From assembly GCA_029448655.1 (NCBI GenBank), contig JACCLO010000012.1, positions 2,790,001 to 2,854,000 on the forward strand: 64,000 nt of DNA. The letters are read 5' to 3'. The notes beneath the pieces were generated by a model that was not told where the DNA came from, ran no database searches, and worked only from the letters and a program-made list of their open reading frames with translations. This document shows positions 1-10,519 of the stretch, piece after piece. Every line of letters begins with the position of its first letter. Position 1 is the first letter of the stretch. Position numbers and translations under genes: made by a program. The DNA comes from Wolfiporia cocos (Eukaryota; Basidiomycota; Agaricomycetes; Polyporales; Phaeolaceae).

Positions 1-232
1 CCACCACTTCCGCGACCAGACAGTTGCGACGGTTGCGGGTCGGCCCACAACCATTGCGACTCCATGGTCATGACGGTCATGGGTCGGCCCACCAATGCCG
101 TGACCAAACGATCGTGATGGTTGCGGGTCGGCCCACCACTTCCGCGACCAGACAGTTGTGATGGTCACTGGTCAGCCCACAGTCACCATGACCCAATGGT
201 TGTGGGTGGGCCCACCAATGCTGCGATTTCCC
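1..232. repeat. GGCCCACC-type minisatellite (runs off the left edge)
   Basis: Degenerate tandem repeat with a unit of roughly 45-50 bp. Each unit carries GGTCGGCCCACCA or GGGTGGGCCCACCA followed by a variable stretch such as CGCGACCAGACGGTT. The reverse complement of the same family occupies about 50180-50690, so the two arrays face each other across the window. No coding potential is credible here. Confidence 0.8.
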
Positions 233-939
233 CTTCATAGTCGATGACAATGTCAACTACGGGAAGGGACATGGTGATGGTTTGTTGATGAGAGCTGGCA
301 AAAGAGTGATGACCTGTATTATTCTTGTATTGTTTGATGCATCAGTCACAGATTCCACAGCTTCAGAAGTTCCATTCCAAACAGCCTCAAGACTTGGGAT
401 TGCCACAATCATGCTTCATGTGGAGTGTACAGATACATGCATCCATGGTGAGTTCTTAATTTATGTGTATCAGGTATCCCAACACATCTACCAGATGCCA
501 GGGATATCATCAAGGAAGCCATAGAAGACAACTCCCTCATGGTATTGGGCAAGACCATTAGTGGCCAGGGACACCAAAGGAGATGGTGCAGAAGATATGC
601 CTGTTAGGACACTGTCCAATTTCTCCATCCATGAATGGTACAGCCAGCAACTCATAGACATTGCTTGTCTCATGACTGTCAACACAGAATTCCAGAATCC
701 ATGCATGTACAGGACTTTGGGCCTTGTGTGGCCATACATGGATGATAATGAGGAAGGTGAGGACACCGAGATTAATCAGTTACTTTGAGTGAAGCTGTGG
801 AGGATACTCAACTTCAGCGTGCATTTCATCACCGATGCCACTGGGAAACTTCAAATTGATCCGTTGGTGTTCTTTCAAAGGCTGGATCTTGTTCAGAACC
901 AATTTGGCAGCAGAAATATCTGCATCCACACACAGCACA
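233..939. other. Region with short unrecognised ORFs
   Basis: Plus-strand ORFs of 75-80 codons are open at 282-524 and 561-788. The second contains a plausible protein-like stretch with several Trp and Tyr residues and an acidic tail. Splice-like GT and AG sites exist, but no combination gave a recognisable protein. It may be part of an unidentified gene of the same mobile block, or decayed DNA. Confidence 0.3.
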
Positions 940-1611
940 CTACCAATGTTTTATTGCTTCATTACCTGCAACGGACCAGTGCACAGAGGCTACAGCAATT
1001 GCTCTGAGAATGCTCCAAAGCGAGCTTACACAGGAAGATCTGGAATGGAGCAATGCAGTATGAAATTCAGTGGTTATGCTCATTGTAGACAGGATCGAGA
1101 CAGAAACAGCAAGCCTATGTAAGTGGCATACTAGAAATGCTGCACAAATAAAACATCCAACTGCAAAAGGCTCTTTCTCATGTACAGGTACAACCAGAAC
1201 AAACTTGGCCACAAAAATATCTACATCCATGCACAGCATGCCTGGCCATATCACGGGGCATGCCACAGACCCAATGTGATGTGCCAATGAATGGTGCTTT
1301 AGCCACTCCTCCAAAAGGGCTACAATGACAGCTTGGGTATCATGTTGGGTCCAGCCATTTATGCAGTTCAATTTCCCATGCTTTGTGTGCTTTAGCACTA
1401 CACTGCTCTTTTGAAGTGTAACGCGTGGCCTACCTCCCTCCGTAAGATCACATATTTCTTTGACAAGCCATCCAATGTCTATGTCACCTTCACCGTCATT
1501 ACCGTTGCCAGTGACGGCTACTGTCAAAGGAAGGGTGAATGCATTGTTCAAAAATAATGGCCAACTGGGGATCTGGGCTGCAGACATTACTTGAAAGGAT
1601 GACCTTGACAT
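940..1611 (-). CDS. Hypothetical protein, unrecognised
   Basis: A 223-codon minus-strand ORF and the longest in the first 1.6 kb. Its N-terminal half reads like real protein (mixed hydrophobic and charged residues, and a segment with GWTQHDTQAVIVALLEEWL around residues 86-104). The C-terminal half is Cys/Val/Ser-rich and may be intron read-through: a GTACCTG donor-like site lies near 1190 and an AG near 1130. No domain is recognised. It sits beside the minisatellite into which retrotransposon A1 inserted. It could be a fragment of the transposon cargo or a chance ORF. Confidence 0.25.
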   Translation of the reverse strand: MSRSSFQVMSAAQIPSWPLFLNNAFTLPLTVAVTGNGNDGEGDIDIGWLVKEICDLTEGGRPRVTLQKSSVVLKHTKHGKLNCINGWTQHDTQAVIVALLEEWLKHHSLAHHIGSVACPVIWPGMLCMDVDIFVAKFVLVVPVHEKEPFAVGCFICAAFLVCHLHRLAVSVSILSTMSITTEFHTALLHSRSSCVSSLWSILRAIAVASVHWSVAGNEAIKHW

Positions 1612-1617
1612 CTGCGA

Positions 1618-1686
1618 TCAGTCACCGCGACCTTCGCTACCGCCGCGACCACCGCGACCGCGACCACCGCGACCGCGACCACCGCG
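1618..1686. repeat. CGCGACC minisatellite, left fragment
   Basis: Tandem CCACCGCGACCGCGA units. The array stops at the LTR of element A1 and resumes at 12217 on the other side, so A1 inserted inside it. The last five bases, CCGCG (1682-1686), are repeated at 12217-12221 as the target-site duplication. Confidence 0.85.
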
Positions 1687-2385
1687 TGACACAGACTAGA
1701 CTGTGGGACTCACACTATAACCTTATAAGCGACTTGAAGGAGTTGCTGGAGGTTGGTGAGGAGGCTAGTGGGCGCAAGCAGAGATGTTATGTAACTGTGC
1801 GAATGCAGAGAACAAATCTAAGGCTTATCCGCAGTGATAGCCCTACTTATATACATGCTTTGTTTGGTTACTCGAAGAGGAGCCAAACAGTTAGACGGTC
1901 TGTGCGCAGACATAACTAATACAGCTAAGTCGTAAACTACAATAGACCATGTGCGCCGGTAATGGCCGCACCAGTAAGAACGTTTGTTTGGACCGTAGGT
2001 CCGTGTTGTGGAAGTGGCTGTAGCTACGTTAGTAAGCCATGCATGTGATTCTTATATACCGGTATCGGGATATGAGTAACCGTAAGGGCATTGGCATGTG
2101 ATAACGAGCGGGCCGCTTATCCAATTGTACTGACATAGCCCGGTATCGGGATATGATTAAGGCGCGTGACACCGGAGGTTAGTCCGCTGAGTCATTGACG
2201 CGTACGGGCGTATTATGTACGTGTTGTTATGACAGGTGGACGTATGCCGCGTTGTGTACGTGTTGTTTGGTTGCGTGTACGTGTAGACGGGCGCTTAGCA
2301 GCGTAAACGTCTACAAGGTCGTAGAAATACCAGATAAATAGGTAAAAATACGGGAAAAATAGTGGCATGTCCCAAATCTGTGACA
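1687..2385 (-). repeat. 3' LTR of element A1 (699 bp)
   Basis: Begins TGACACAG and ends CTGTGACA on the plus strand, which gives the usual TG...CA ends. It matches 11518-12216 except for about two substitutions. Short ORFs inside it are shadows. Confidence 0.95.
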
Positions 2386-2401
2386 TTACCCCCTCTTCAG
2401 G
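2386..2401 (-). other. Polypurine tract of A1
   Basis: On the minus strand CCTGAAGAGGGGGTAA abuts the 3' LTR, the expected position for the plus-strand DNA primer. The same sequence abuts the 3' LTR of A2. Confidence 0.75.
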
Positions 2402-2424
2402 TTTCATTGTCCCTAATGGAACGA

Positions 2425-5400
2425 TTACTTTCCTGTGGAGCCGAATCCACCAGTACCGCGCTCAGATTTAATCTTTTCAAAGTAAGATTTCCCGTGTAGC
2501 GTAATGTGCGGGTCCTTAGCAACTTCGCAGATGAGCTGAGCAATCTTATCACCGGCCCGAATATTGATAGATATGTCGGAGTGATTCCGGAGAATGATGA
2601 TTACTTCGCCTTGATAATCGTGGTCGATAACACCACCCATTACGTCTATGCCTTTGCGGGCAAGACTAGAGCGGGGGGCGATACGTCCGTAAGTGCCGAA
2701 AGGTACCTGGATTTTCAGTTTGGTGTTGTATTCTGTCTGCCCGTGAGCTGGCAGAACCTCGCCTGTTGCAGTGTACAGGTCAAACCCAACCGAGTCCTTG
2801 GTTCCCTTTTCCGGCATTCGGCCACCTTCACCGACTACGATTTTCAAGTCCGCGTTTTGGTTAATGTCTGCTGACATCCATCCCCCGTCGGGGTGTCTAA
2901 CCATGCGTTGCTTAGGATCCTTCGCAAATTCTTCGCGATACTGTGGCCAGTCGTCTGGCCACGTGCATTCGTCGGCTTCCCAGTCGTCGCTGTCAGGGTC
3001 GAAGACATGAACTGCTTCTTTCCTTCTAGCTGATCGCCTGAGGGGGACATCCTGCATTGGAATGGCGTGTGAAGCCTTGTATTCCTGCAGAATGTCGTAT
3101 GCCGTGTCGAGATCGGCTTCGCGTACCCAGGAGTCGTCGTTGATACCGAACCCTTTCCATCGGATTCTGTATTCAACTCTTCCTGCGCGTAGACGATGAT
3201 CTAAGATCTTCTCGACTTCCCATAATTCCTCGCCGTCGACCATTTCTGGTTGAGGCTCTGGTTTTTTCTGATGCACCGGGTCCTTGTACATGACCAACTT
3301 GGAAGCGTGGAATACTGGGTGGTAAGCCCTGTATTGCTCGTCCATGTGTACCCTAAAGGTGACCGGAGATAATTGTTCAATTATCCTAAATGGTCCCAAA
3401 TAGCGTGGACTAAGACTTCTTTCGGAGTCTTGCCAGCTACGGGCGTCAACGAGAACTTTGTCGCCGACTTTAAACGGCACCGAGCGCTTATGTTGATCGT
3501 AGTACCAAGACCAGCGTTCGGCAGCCAATTTCATTGCTGCCTTAGCTTGTTCTTGTGCTGACCATCGTTCGTAAGCAATGACATTTAGGTCCGTGTATGG
3601 TGTTGGACGTAAATTCGTAGGTCCTGCATTAGGGTGCCTTCCTAGTTCGACAAAGAATGGGCTATTCTTTGTTGTCTCACTAGCCGCGTTGTTGTACGCG
3701 AATTCAGCCGTTGGGAGAAACCATGACCAGTTATCCTTTTGAATAACATCGATGTAACATCTAAGATATTGTTCCAGGATCTGGTTAACTCTCTCCGTCT
3801 GGCCATCCGCTTGCGGGTGATAGGCGGTTGTCATTGACCGTTGGATTCCCAATTGCTCACACCATCCCTTGAATAAGGCGGCTGCGAATTGCGGGCCTCT
3901 ATCCGAAACGATTTGTTTCGGAAGTCCGTGGTTCGGATAAATCCGAAGGTACAGGAGGTTTGCTAATTCTTTTGCCGTAATCTTGTCTGACGTGGGAATG
4001 AAATGTGCCCGCTTGGTGAGCCGGTCCACGATTACCATAATAGCATTGAATTGTTTCAATTCGCCGCTGGGTGGTAGGTGGACGATAAGGTCAATTGTGA
4101 CGGTGTCCCAAGGTGCTTCCGGAACTGGGAGCGGTTGCAGGGGTCCGTACGGGGTCTGGTTGTGGTTCTTCATGCGTTGACATGTGTCACAACCTTCCAC
4201 GTATTGCTTTACCATCGTGGTCATTCCAGGCCACCAGTAATTACGTGATAGGAGTTCATAGGTCTTCCATCGTCCGAAGTGACCGGCAGTCACATGGTCA
4301 TGATGTAACTCCAGAATCTTCGTGCGCAATTCCTTAGGCTCTTTTGGAACGTACACTTTTCCTCGTCTGAGGAGTAATCCGGCCTCCATGTTCCATTCCT
4401 GGAGATCTTTACCGAATTCCTTGGGACCACTTTTCAGTAGTTCCTGGTAATCCTTGGTAATTTGATCGTCCATGAGGGCTTGTCGGATTTGTCGGAGAAG
4501 GTCCTCGTCGCCTGATTGTATCTCCTGCTGTGACGCTTCTAGCGCCCTAACCGTAAAGTATTCCGGTTTCAGCAAAATTTGATCGCGATTGTCGAGTTCC
4601 ACCCCCTCTTCATGGTCTGGTCTCCGTGGCAGAGGGTCAGCCGTGAGCATTGTTTTACCGGGTTTGTGGCACATGGTGAAGTTGAACCTTGTCAGGTAAA
4701 GACTCCAATGTGCCTGTCTCCGGGTTAGCCGTTGTGCCGATTTGAAATATGTCAGATTGAGATGATCCGACCATACTTCGAATTTGTGTGGGTGTCCCTC
4801 GAGGTAATGTCTCCATTCCTCTAGAGCGCGGATGATTGCGAGCAACTCCTTATCGTAAATCTCATAGTTCCTTTCGGGTGCTGATAGAGATTTCGAGTAA
4901 AAGGCTACTGGGTGCCAGAGCTTATCCTCCGAAGAGTATTGTGATAGCACCGCACCAGTTGCGTAATCGGAAGAATCCGCTTCCACGCGGAACGGGGACT
5001 CCTGATCTGGGATCCGGAGTATTGGAGCCGATGTGAAAGCTTCCTTGAGAGTTTGGAAGGCTTCCGCTTGTTCGGGTCCCCAGTTCCACTGCGTGTTTTT
5101 CTTGGACAGTTCGGTTAACGGCTTCACCACTTTGGAGAAATCTTTAATGAACCGACGGTAGTAGTTGGCGAAGCCAACAAAGGCCTGGACGTCCTTCACC
5201 TTGGCAGGTGTAGGCCAGTCCATAACGCCGGCTACCTTCTTAGGGTCCATTTCGACTTTTCCTTTGGAAATGATCATTCCCAGGTATTCAATACTGCTTT
5301 GTTCGAAGAAGCACTTTTCAGGCTTCGCGAACAAGTCGTTGTCTTGCAAGATTTGTAATACTTGCTTGACAATACGACGGTGTTCCAACAGGTCGTTTCC

Positions 5401-6960
5401 GAACACAAGGATGTCGTCTAGGTAGACAATGACCTTTCCTTCTCTGATAAGGTCACCTAGAATATCGTTCATCATGTGTTGGAACGTGCTGGGTGCATTA
5501 CAAAAACCGAAGTACATGACTACAGCTTCGTAAAGGCCGTTAGGCGTAATGAATGCGGTCTTCCATTCATCTCCCTCCTTGATTCTTACGTTGTTGTAAC
5601 CCCAACGCAAGTCGAGCTTCGTAAATATCGAAGCCTGGCTAAGCTTATCGATAAGCTCGTCTATGCGTGGGAGAGGGTACCTGTTTTTAATGGTTAAGTC
5701 GTTCACCTTTCGGTAATCGACTACCATTCGGGCTCCGCCGTCCTTTTTAGGGACGAAGAAGACCGGGCTCGCGATCGGGGATTTCGAGTGTCGGATGTAG
5801 CCCTTCCGTAACTCTTCCTGAATCCACTGATCTAGCGAGTTCGCCTCCTGAGGAGACATCTTGTATGCCTTACTTGGGGGCGGTAGTACCGCGTCATCGG
5901 GGAAGTCGATGGCGTGGTCGTATGGTTTCCGTTCGGGCATCCTTTCGGATGCGCGTTGAGAAAATACCGTGGGACCAAACTCCTGGTATTCCTCCGGAAC
6001 CAAGGATTTCCATTTCTGGAGATCCGCATCTGTCAGGAATTCATCATCCGACTTCTCCGTTATCGACTGAATGGCGTCGATAAGGAGTTCCGTTCCTTCG
6101 TCAAGGGTGTTCACCCAAGCGACAAAGGGATTCTCAGGCTCCTCTAAGCCGAGAAAATCTATTGGAAAGTCGTTGATGATCTGATAGATGTTGCGGGGTT
6201 CGATTTCGTCTTCTTCCTCAGAAATTGAAACCCGTTTGCCATGTTTACATTTTTCCGTACACCGATATGTGAAGGTTCCTTCCGGCCAATTGAAGTCCGG
6301 GTTGTGTTTCAGGAACCAGTCATATCCGAGGATCACATCCGCATTCTGTACGTCCATTACGTACAAGAATTCGGTGGACTTGTGTTCCTCGTGCACCATA
6401 TAAGCTTTTACTGCCATATTGATATTACCGGCGGTATTAGAGGTACCGTCGGCGTTGCGAATCTCTAGAGGCGAAGGTAGTTTCTGAGTGACTAACTTCT
6501 CTTCATGGACGAGTTTCTTATCGATGACGCTTATTGATGCACCGGTGTCGATTAATGCCATGGCGTTAACTTTCTTTCCATATACCCACAGTTCCACTTC
6601 GATAGAGAACGATTTATTGTCGTCTCGAGAATCGTTTCCATGTACATTATACAAAGTGAAAAACTTCAACGCGAGCGGGTCAGGATAAAAGTAGTGTACA
6701 GGAGGGGCACGTGTAGCTAGTGTCCTTGTCCTCCGGGCAAAGTCCATTGCCGAGTTACCGAATATACCGAGATGGGATACCGGGTGACGTACGACCGCCT
6801 TATCTTCCCACAAGATAAGGGGTCTCTGTGAAGCCTCTTCGTAGAGGTGCGCTTCTTCGGGGCGCTGTACACTCCCAGCCGCTGCGGGGCTGGTGTGTTC
6901 TTCACAGAACGTCTTCGAGACGTGTGGTTGGGGCGAGGGGAACCGAGATGGTCCCGACAT
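2425..6960 (-). CDS. pol: Pol polyprotein with C-terminal chromodomain and dUTPase (family A)
   Basis: Single 1,511-codon ORF. Domain order by rough residue: aspartic protease with DTGAS near 138; reverse transcriptase with YLDD near 510; RNase H starting around 658 (EADSSDYATGA); integrase with an HHCC zinc finger near 890 and DDE residues near 957, 1018 and 1057 (SDRGPQF and GQTERVNQ are clear); chromodomain near 1253-1300 (YRIRWKGF, DDSW); dUTPase at 1370-1511. The dUTPase keeps all five motifs: GFDLY, PRSSLA, GVIDHDYQGEV, GDKIAQL and RGTGGFGSTG. Pol overlaps the end of gag by 59 bp in another frame (+1 relative to gag), so frameshifting or reinitiation is probably needed. This copy has no break. 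Confidence 0.95.
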   Translation of the reverse strand: MSGPSRFPSPQPHVSKTFCEEHTSPAAAGSVQRPEEAHLYEEASQRPLILWEDKAVVRHPVSHLGIFGNSAMDFARRTRTLATRAPPVHYFYPDPLALKFFTLYNVHGNDSRDDNKSFSIEVELWVYGKKVNAMALIDTGASISVIDKKLVHEEKLVTQKLPSPLEIRNADGTSNTAGNINMAVKAYMVHEEHKSTEFLYVMDVQNADVILGYDWFLKHNPDFNWPEGTFTYRCTEKCKHGKRVSISEEEDEIEPRNIYQIINDFPIDFLGLEEPENPFVAWVNTLDEGTELLIDAIQSITEKSDDEFLTDADLQKWKSLVPEEYQEFGPTVFSQRASERMPERKPYDHAIDFPDDAVLPPPSKAYKMSPQEANSLDQWIQEELRKGYIRHSKSPIASPVFFVPKKDGGARMVVDYRKVNDLTIKNRYPLPRIDELIDKLSQASIFTKLDLRWGYNNVRIKEGDEWKTAFITPNGLYEAVVMYFGFCNAPSTFQHMMNDILGDLIREGKVIVYLDDILVFGNDLLEHRRIVKQVLQILQDNDLFAKPEKCFFEQSSIEYLGMIISKGKVEMDPKKVAGVMDWPTPAKVKDVQAFVGFANYYRRFIKDFSKVVKPLTELSKKNTQWNWGPEQAEAFQTLKEAFTSAPILRIPDQESPFRVEADSSDYATGAVLSQYSSEDKLWHPVAFYSKSLSAPERNYEIYDKELLAIIRALEEWRHYLEGHPHKFEVWSDHLNLTYFKSAQRLTRRQAHWSLYLTRFNFTMCHKPGKTMLTADPLPRRPDHEEGVELDNRDQILLKPEYFTVRALEASQQEIQSGDEDLLRQIRQALMDDQITKDYQELLKSGPKEFGKDLQEWNMEAGLLLRRGKVYVPKEPKELRTKILELHHDHVTAGHFGRWKTYELLSRNYWWPGMTTMVKQYVEGCDTCQRMKNHNQTPYGPLQPLPVPEAPWDTVTIDLIVHLPPSGELKQFNAIMVIVDRLTKRAHFIPTSDKITAKELANLLYLRIYPNHGLPKQIVSDRGPQFAAALFKGWCEQLGIQRSMTTAYHPQADGQTERVNQILEQYLRCYIDVIQKDNWSWFLPTAEFAYNNAASETTKNSPFFVELGRHPNAGPTNLRPTPYTDLNVIAYERWSAQEQAKAAMKLAAERWSWYYDQHKRSVPFKVGDKVLVDARSWQDSERSLSPRYLGPFRIIEQLSPVTFRVHMDEQYRAYHPVFHASKLVMYKDPVHQKKPEPQPEMVDGEELWEVEKILDHRLRAGRVEYRIRWKGFGINDDSWVREADLDTAYDILQEYKASHAIPMQDVPLRRSARRKEAVHVFDPDSDDWEADECTWPDDWPQYREEFAKDPKQRMVRHPDGGWMSADINQNADLKIVVGEGGRMPEKGTKDSVGFDLYTATGEVLPAHGQTEYNTKLKIQVPFGTYGRIAPRSSLARKGIDVMGGVIDHDYQGEVIIILRNHSDISINIRAGDKIAQLICEVAKDPHITLHGKSYFEKIKSERGTGGFGSTGK

Positions 6961-8887
6961 TGGCGACGGTGGTGGCGGGGGCCGAGGGTCCTGCTGAGCT
7001 TGAGTCAGCTGTTACTTCTTCCCAGATCGTTCGGGCACGATACGTCTTGCCATCCGCGGGGGGCGCCGAGTACGGCTTCTTGCCAGAAGCCTGTCCCTTT
7101 CCACTACCCGAAGGAGCAGCCGTGGTCTTTCCAGACGCGGCAGCTGCATCCTTCGCCCTTTGTTGTTCGGCCCGCTGAGCGGCAGGCACGAACGTTCCTG
7201 CAGCCTTGTCCGCGGCAAGCTTAGGACACTTGTTGAAAAAGTGTCCCGTCTGCTTGCAGTAGGTGCAGACGGCGTTGGCGGTGTCGGCGGGGGCTTTGGC
7301 GGGCGCCTTTCCCTTGTCCTTCTTTTTCTCCGACTTCTTTGTAGAAGCGGAGGACGTCTCCTTCTTTTCGGCAGGTGCCGAGTCCTTCTTGCCGGTCTTC
7401 TCGAAGATCGAACCCTTGATCTTGTCTGGATATGACGTTTGGTACATTTCCAGAGCGAAGTCGATCAGAGGTTCGATGTCGGTCGGAGCCTTGAAGAATG
7501 GAGTCTTGCCAAGGACGTTTAAGGTGTCCTTAACCTTTTTGGGGAGAGTCTCGGTGAATTCCCACACCAGAGTCTCGTTGGCGGTTTCGGAGAGTCGGCC
7601 AAGGGTGCGGAACCGTTCGCAGTAATTGAAGTAGTTTGATTCTGCTAGTTCCTTACCCTTGGCACCGTAGTAGCCGCGAATTTCCTTCTTAGCTATCTCC
7701 TTATCCGTCATCTTCCCATATTGCACCATTACTGACTTGGTGAAGTCCTCCCAGGTGCCGAGAGGTTCACCGTTTCCTGCCTTCTTGATGAGGGGCGAGA
7801 AAAATTTGTATGCGTCCCCTGTGACGCGGAAGAGGGCCGTGGTGATACGGTCATGGTCATCGTAGACCCTGAGCGTACCGAAGTACAGGCCCATCTTCTC
7901 CACCCATTCCTGCGCAGTCACCTTTCCAGATGACCCGGAGAATTCGGGGGGAGGGGGAATTTTCAGGTTTTGAGGCAGACCTGGAATCTGCGGGGCGACG
8001 GCTGCTGCAGCAGCGGCTGCAGCTTGTGCGGCGGCAGCGGCCTCGGCTGCACGGGTTCGAGCAGTGTTGGGGGCCGGTGCTGGTTCTTCTGGGGGCGTGC
8101 GGGCGCCGGGAGGGTTGGGAACGGAGGGGTTCTTTCGGCTCCTCCGAAGTTCCTCCTCAACCTTCTCCATGCGCTCGGCGAACGCATCCTCGAGGTCGTC
8201 GAGCCGGGACCGGTAGTCCTTCCGGAGTTCTTTCTCCATTGCGGAGAACTTGGCGGTGTACTCCTGTCGGAGTTCCTTGCCAAGGTCCACCAATGTGGAC
8301 ACAACCTCGTTGCGGACTGAATTGACCGCTTCGTGTAGCTCGTCTTGGGCCTTCTGTTCGATTGCCCTGGATTGCCCAGCCAGGGAGTCGATTCTGCCAT
8401 GGATTCGCTCCAGGCGGGCGTGCACCATCCGGCCGAGGATATCAGTTGTGTCGTGACTGATTGCCGCACTTCGTTGTACGGCGGCATCGAGAATTGCCCC
8501 ATGAAGGGGTCCATCCACCTTGTGATGTTCCTCCTCTGGGAGGTACGCCTTTAGGCCTGCTACGACCTCGGCATTAGTTTGCCGTGCTGGGCCCGAGAAC
8601 TCCATTTCCAGGGTCGTTGCGGGCCCGATCGGATGGGTGTAGCGAGCCGGGGGGTATCCGGGGATTGGTGTGCCCGGGCGCGTTCCCATGGGGTTGGACG
8701 GGGAGTCCCTTTGTGGGGGGGCATATTCGAGTGCGTCCTCTTCCTCTTCCTCTTCCTCTTCCTCGCTTAGGTGCTCCAGGGTTACCAGGGGTTGACTCCC
8801 TGAGGGTCCTGGCGTCACCAGGCCTTCTGAGCGGAGGCGCATTTTGCGGGGGGCGAGGGGGGTGCTAACGGAGGAGGTAGAAGACAT
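6902..8887 (-). CDS. gag: Gag protein (family A)
   Basis: Capsid/nucleocapsid precursor of about 661 codons. The ORF is open to a further ATG at 8929, but I prefer the ATG at 8887 because only that start is in frame in copy A2. Features in order: acidic Glu run near residue 55; long charged coiled-coil-like region around 130-260; Ala-rich linker near 280; capsid-like region; one CCHC zinc knuckle (CTYCKQTGHFFNKC); basic Ser/Ala tail. The stop lies within the start of pol. It should package the element RNA into cytoplasmic particles. Confidence 0.9.
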   Translation of the reverse strand: MSSTSSVSTPLAPRKMRLRSEGLVTPGPSGSQPLVTLEHLSEEEEEEEEEDALEYAPPQRDSPSNPMGTRPGTPIPGYPPARYTHPIGPATTLEMEFSGPARQTNAEVVAGLKAYLPEEEHHKVDGPLHGAILDAAVQRSAAISHDTTDILGRMVHARLERIHGRIDSLAGQSRAIEQKAQDELHEAVNSVRNEVVSTLVDLGKELRQEYTAKFSAMEKELRKDYRSRLDDLEDAFAERMEKVEEELRRSRKNPSVPNPPGARTPPEEPAPAPNTARTRAAEAAAAAQAAAAAAAAVAPQIPGLPQNLKIPPPPEFSGSSGKVTAQEWVEKMGLYFGTLRVYDDHDRITTALFRVTGDAYKFFSPLIKKAGNGEPLGTWEDFTKSVMVQYGKMTDKEIAKKEIRGYYGAKGKELAESNYFNYCERFRTLGRLSETANETLVWEFTETLPKKVKDTLNVLGKTPFFKAPTDIEPLIDFALEMYQTSYPDKIKGSIFEKTGKKDSAPAEKKETSSASTKKSEKKKDKGKAPAKAPADTANAVCTYCKQTGHFFNKCPKLAADKAAGTFVPAAQRAEQQRAKDAAAASGKTTAAPSGSGKGQASGKKPYSAPPADGKTYRARTIWEEVTADSSSAGPSAPATTVANVGTISVPLAPTTRLEDVL

Positions 8888-9030
8888 TGTGAATCTGTTT
8901 GTGACGAATGTTAGTTTCCGGTTACTCATTGTCTTAGATTCTTAAGAAGGGATTGGGTTTGAAAGCTGCAACTTTCGTTATAGATCACACTCGCACTCTA
9001 TTTCAGAGTTAACAGATGATAGTATTTCTA

Positions 9031-10519
9031 CTATACAATCGCGAGTATATCCTCTTCTACCGAAGTAGTTGAGGGCCCTGCCACCTTGTCAGGTGGTGTT
9101 ACACCGAAGGCAAAAGTAATTTGTAGCGCTACGCATTCTGCTACGATACGAGCCAAGTCCGTACGCCAATCCAAAAAGGAAATGTTGCCGAGCTGTTTGC
9201 AATACTTTTTCATAATTCTCCAGTCTCTATTGGTGATCCTCCCCCGTCTCGCTCTATCCTTTACGTTATCCACCAAGTCCTCTAATTCTACTACCATAGC
9301 ATGGAAACGCATGTCGTTTTCCATATGGAAGCCGGGGTAATTAGGGGGGTGGTTGGCGAGAGGAGTGAGACGAGTGAGAGTGCCTTCTAGCATGGGAATA
9401 ACTTGATCGCATGCTTGGAGAGGCTTCTTCTTCCCGAAGACGAGGGAAGGGTCGAGAATCTTGTCACGGATCACTCCTGGGAGGTATCTGTACATCCCTC
9501 GCTATTGGTATTCATAGGCGCCGCTAGGTGCGCGCGCGTCTTCCTGATCTTCAGCCACCTCCAGCGTCTCCTCCAGCCATATAGATCATCTGACTTAGTA
9601 GTTTAGCGCTGTAGGGTAGCGCGCGCCTCATCATACGGACACATGATGGTCACATTAGTTACATGTTACGTTACGTTCCCGTGATCCCTTAGTTACGGCG
9701 CACAGGCCATTACATTAGGGTAGGATTCGTGCTCTCAACGTTCACACATGTATATATACGACAAGATGGTGGCCTTACAGCCCCATCTTTAGGATTCTCG
9801 TCAATGAGCTAACGCTCCTTTCTTATCCTCTGTCTGTGTGCGCTCGGGCCCGGGGCCCCTCTCGACTAGCTTGTCTGTGTGCCAGCTCAACTCGTCGCCT
9901 CTTAGGAGTTCCCCCATGGGATACAGCCGACGTCGCGGTCTTGCTGGCTTGCGCACCGCCTTGTTAGGCGTTAGGGCCTCCCCAGATGCCTGGGTCCTCA
10001 CAGACTGGTAAGTCTGTGACAAATCTTGTGGTTGGCCGGAACAGAAGGTCCGGCCGCCGGGCTGGAGAGACGGAGGGCCAGTGAAGAGGTTGCTTGCTTG
10101 GCTTCCTTGGCGGCTTGTTTGGCGGCGATTCGCTTATTCAGCTTATCGCGGGCGAGCTTGAGCTTGTTGAGTTCGCGGAGTTCGATAAGGTTCTCCATGG
10201 CGGTAATGGAAGCGGCTAGCTTCTCTTCCTCTGTCCAGATACGCTTAGCGAGCGGGACTGGTTTGGGAGGTCGAGGCGCGGGTTTCCCAGCCTCAGCGAT
10301 GTGCTTTGGCATGTGGACGGGAATCTCCCAGAGATGGAGCTTCCCGGTGTAATCTTCCTTTACAGGAAGAGTGTACGTAACGTCCTCTGCCCGAGGAATG
10401 TCGGCGGTGTCGATGCGGCTGAGAAGGGACCGCTTCGCCGGCTTAACGTAGGGGGCAGTGGAGGAGCCACGTGTGCGACGGGTAACGCGGGGCATGATTC
10501 TAGAAAGTGCAGCTTTCAT
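9031..10519 (-). pseudogene. ORF0 upstream of gag, interrupted by a solo LTR
   Basis: Without the 9462-10021 insertion and one copy of its AATCT duplication this is one ORF of about 300 codons lying between the leader and gag. The first part (10519 down to 10027) is basic and begins with a Thr/Arg-rich segment (MPRVTRRTRG), then a Lys/Ala-rich helix likely to be a coiled coil (residues about 95-145). The second part (from 9461 down to 9031) is helical with a run of Trp and Arg residues. No domain is recognised. The same ORF is present in A2 with a single-base frameshift. Most Ty3/gypsy elements have nothing coding here. Confidence 0.75.
9462..10021 (+). repeat. Solo LTR inserted in ORF0 of A1 (560 bp)
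   Basis: Begins TGTCACGG and ends CTGTGACA. It is flanked by the five-base direct repeat AATCT (9457-9461 and 10022-10026), and A2 shows the empty site. A TATATATA stretch lies at 9751-9758. Its body resembles neither the family A nor the family B LTR, so it belongs to a third family. The strand is chosen only from the TATA position. Confidence 0.85.
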
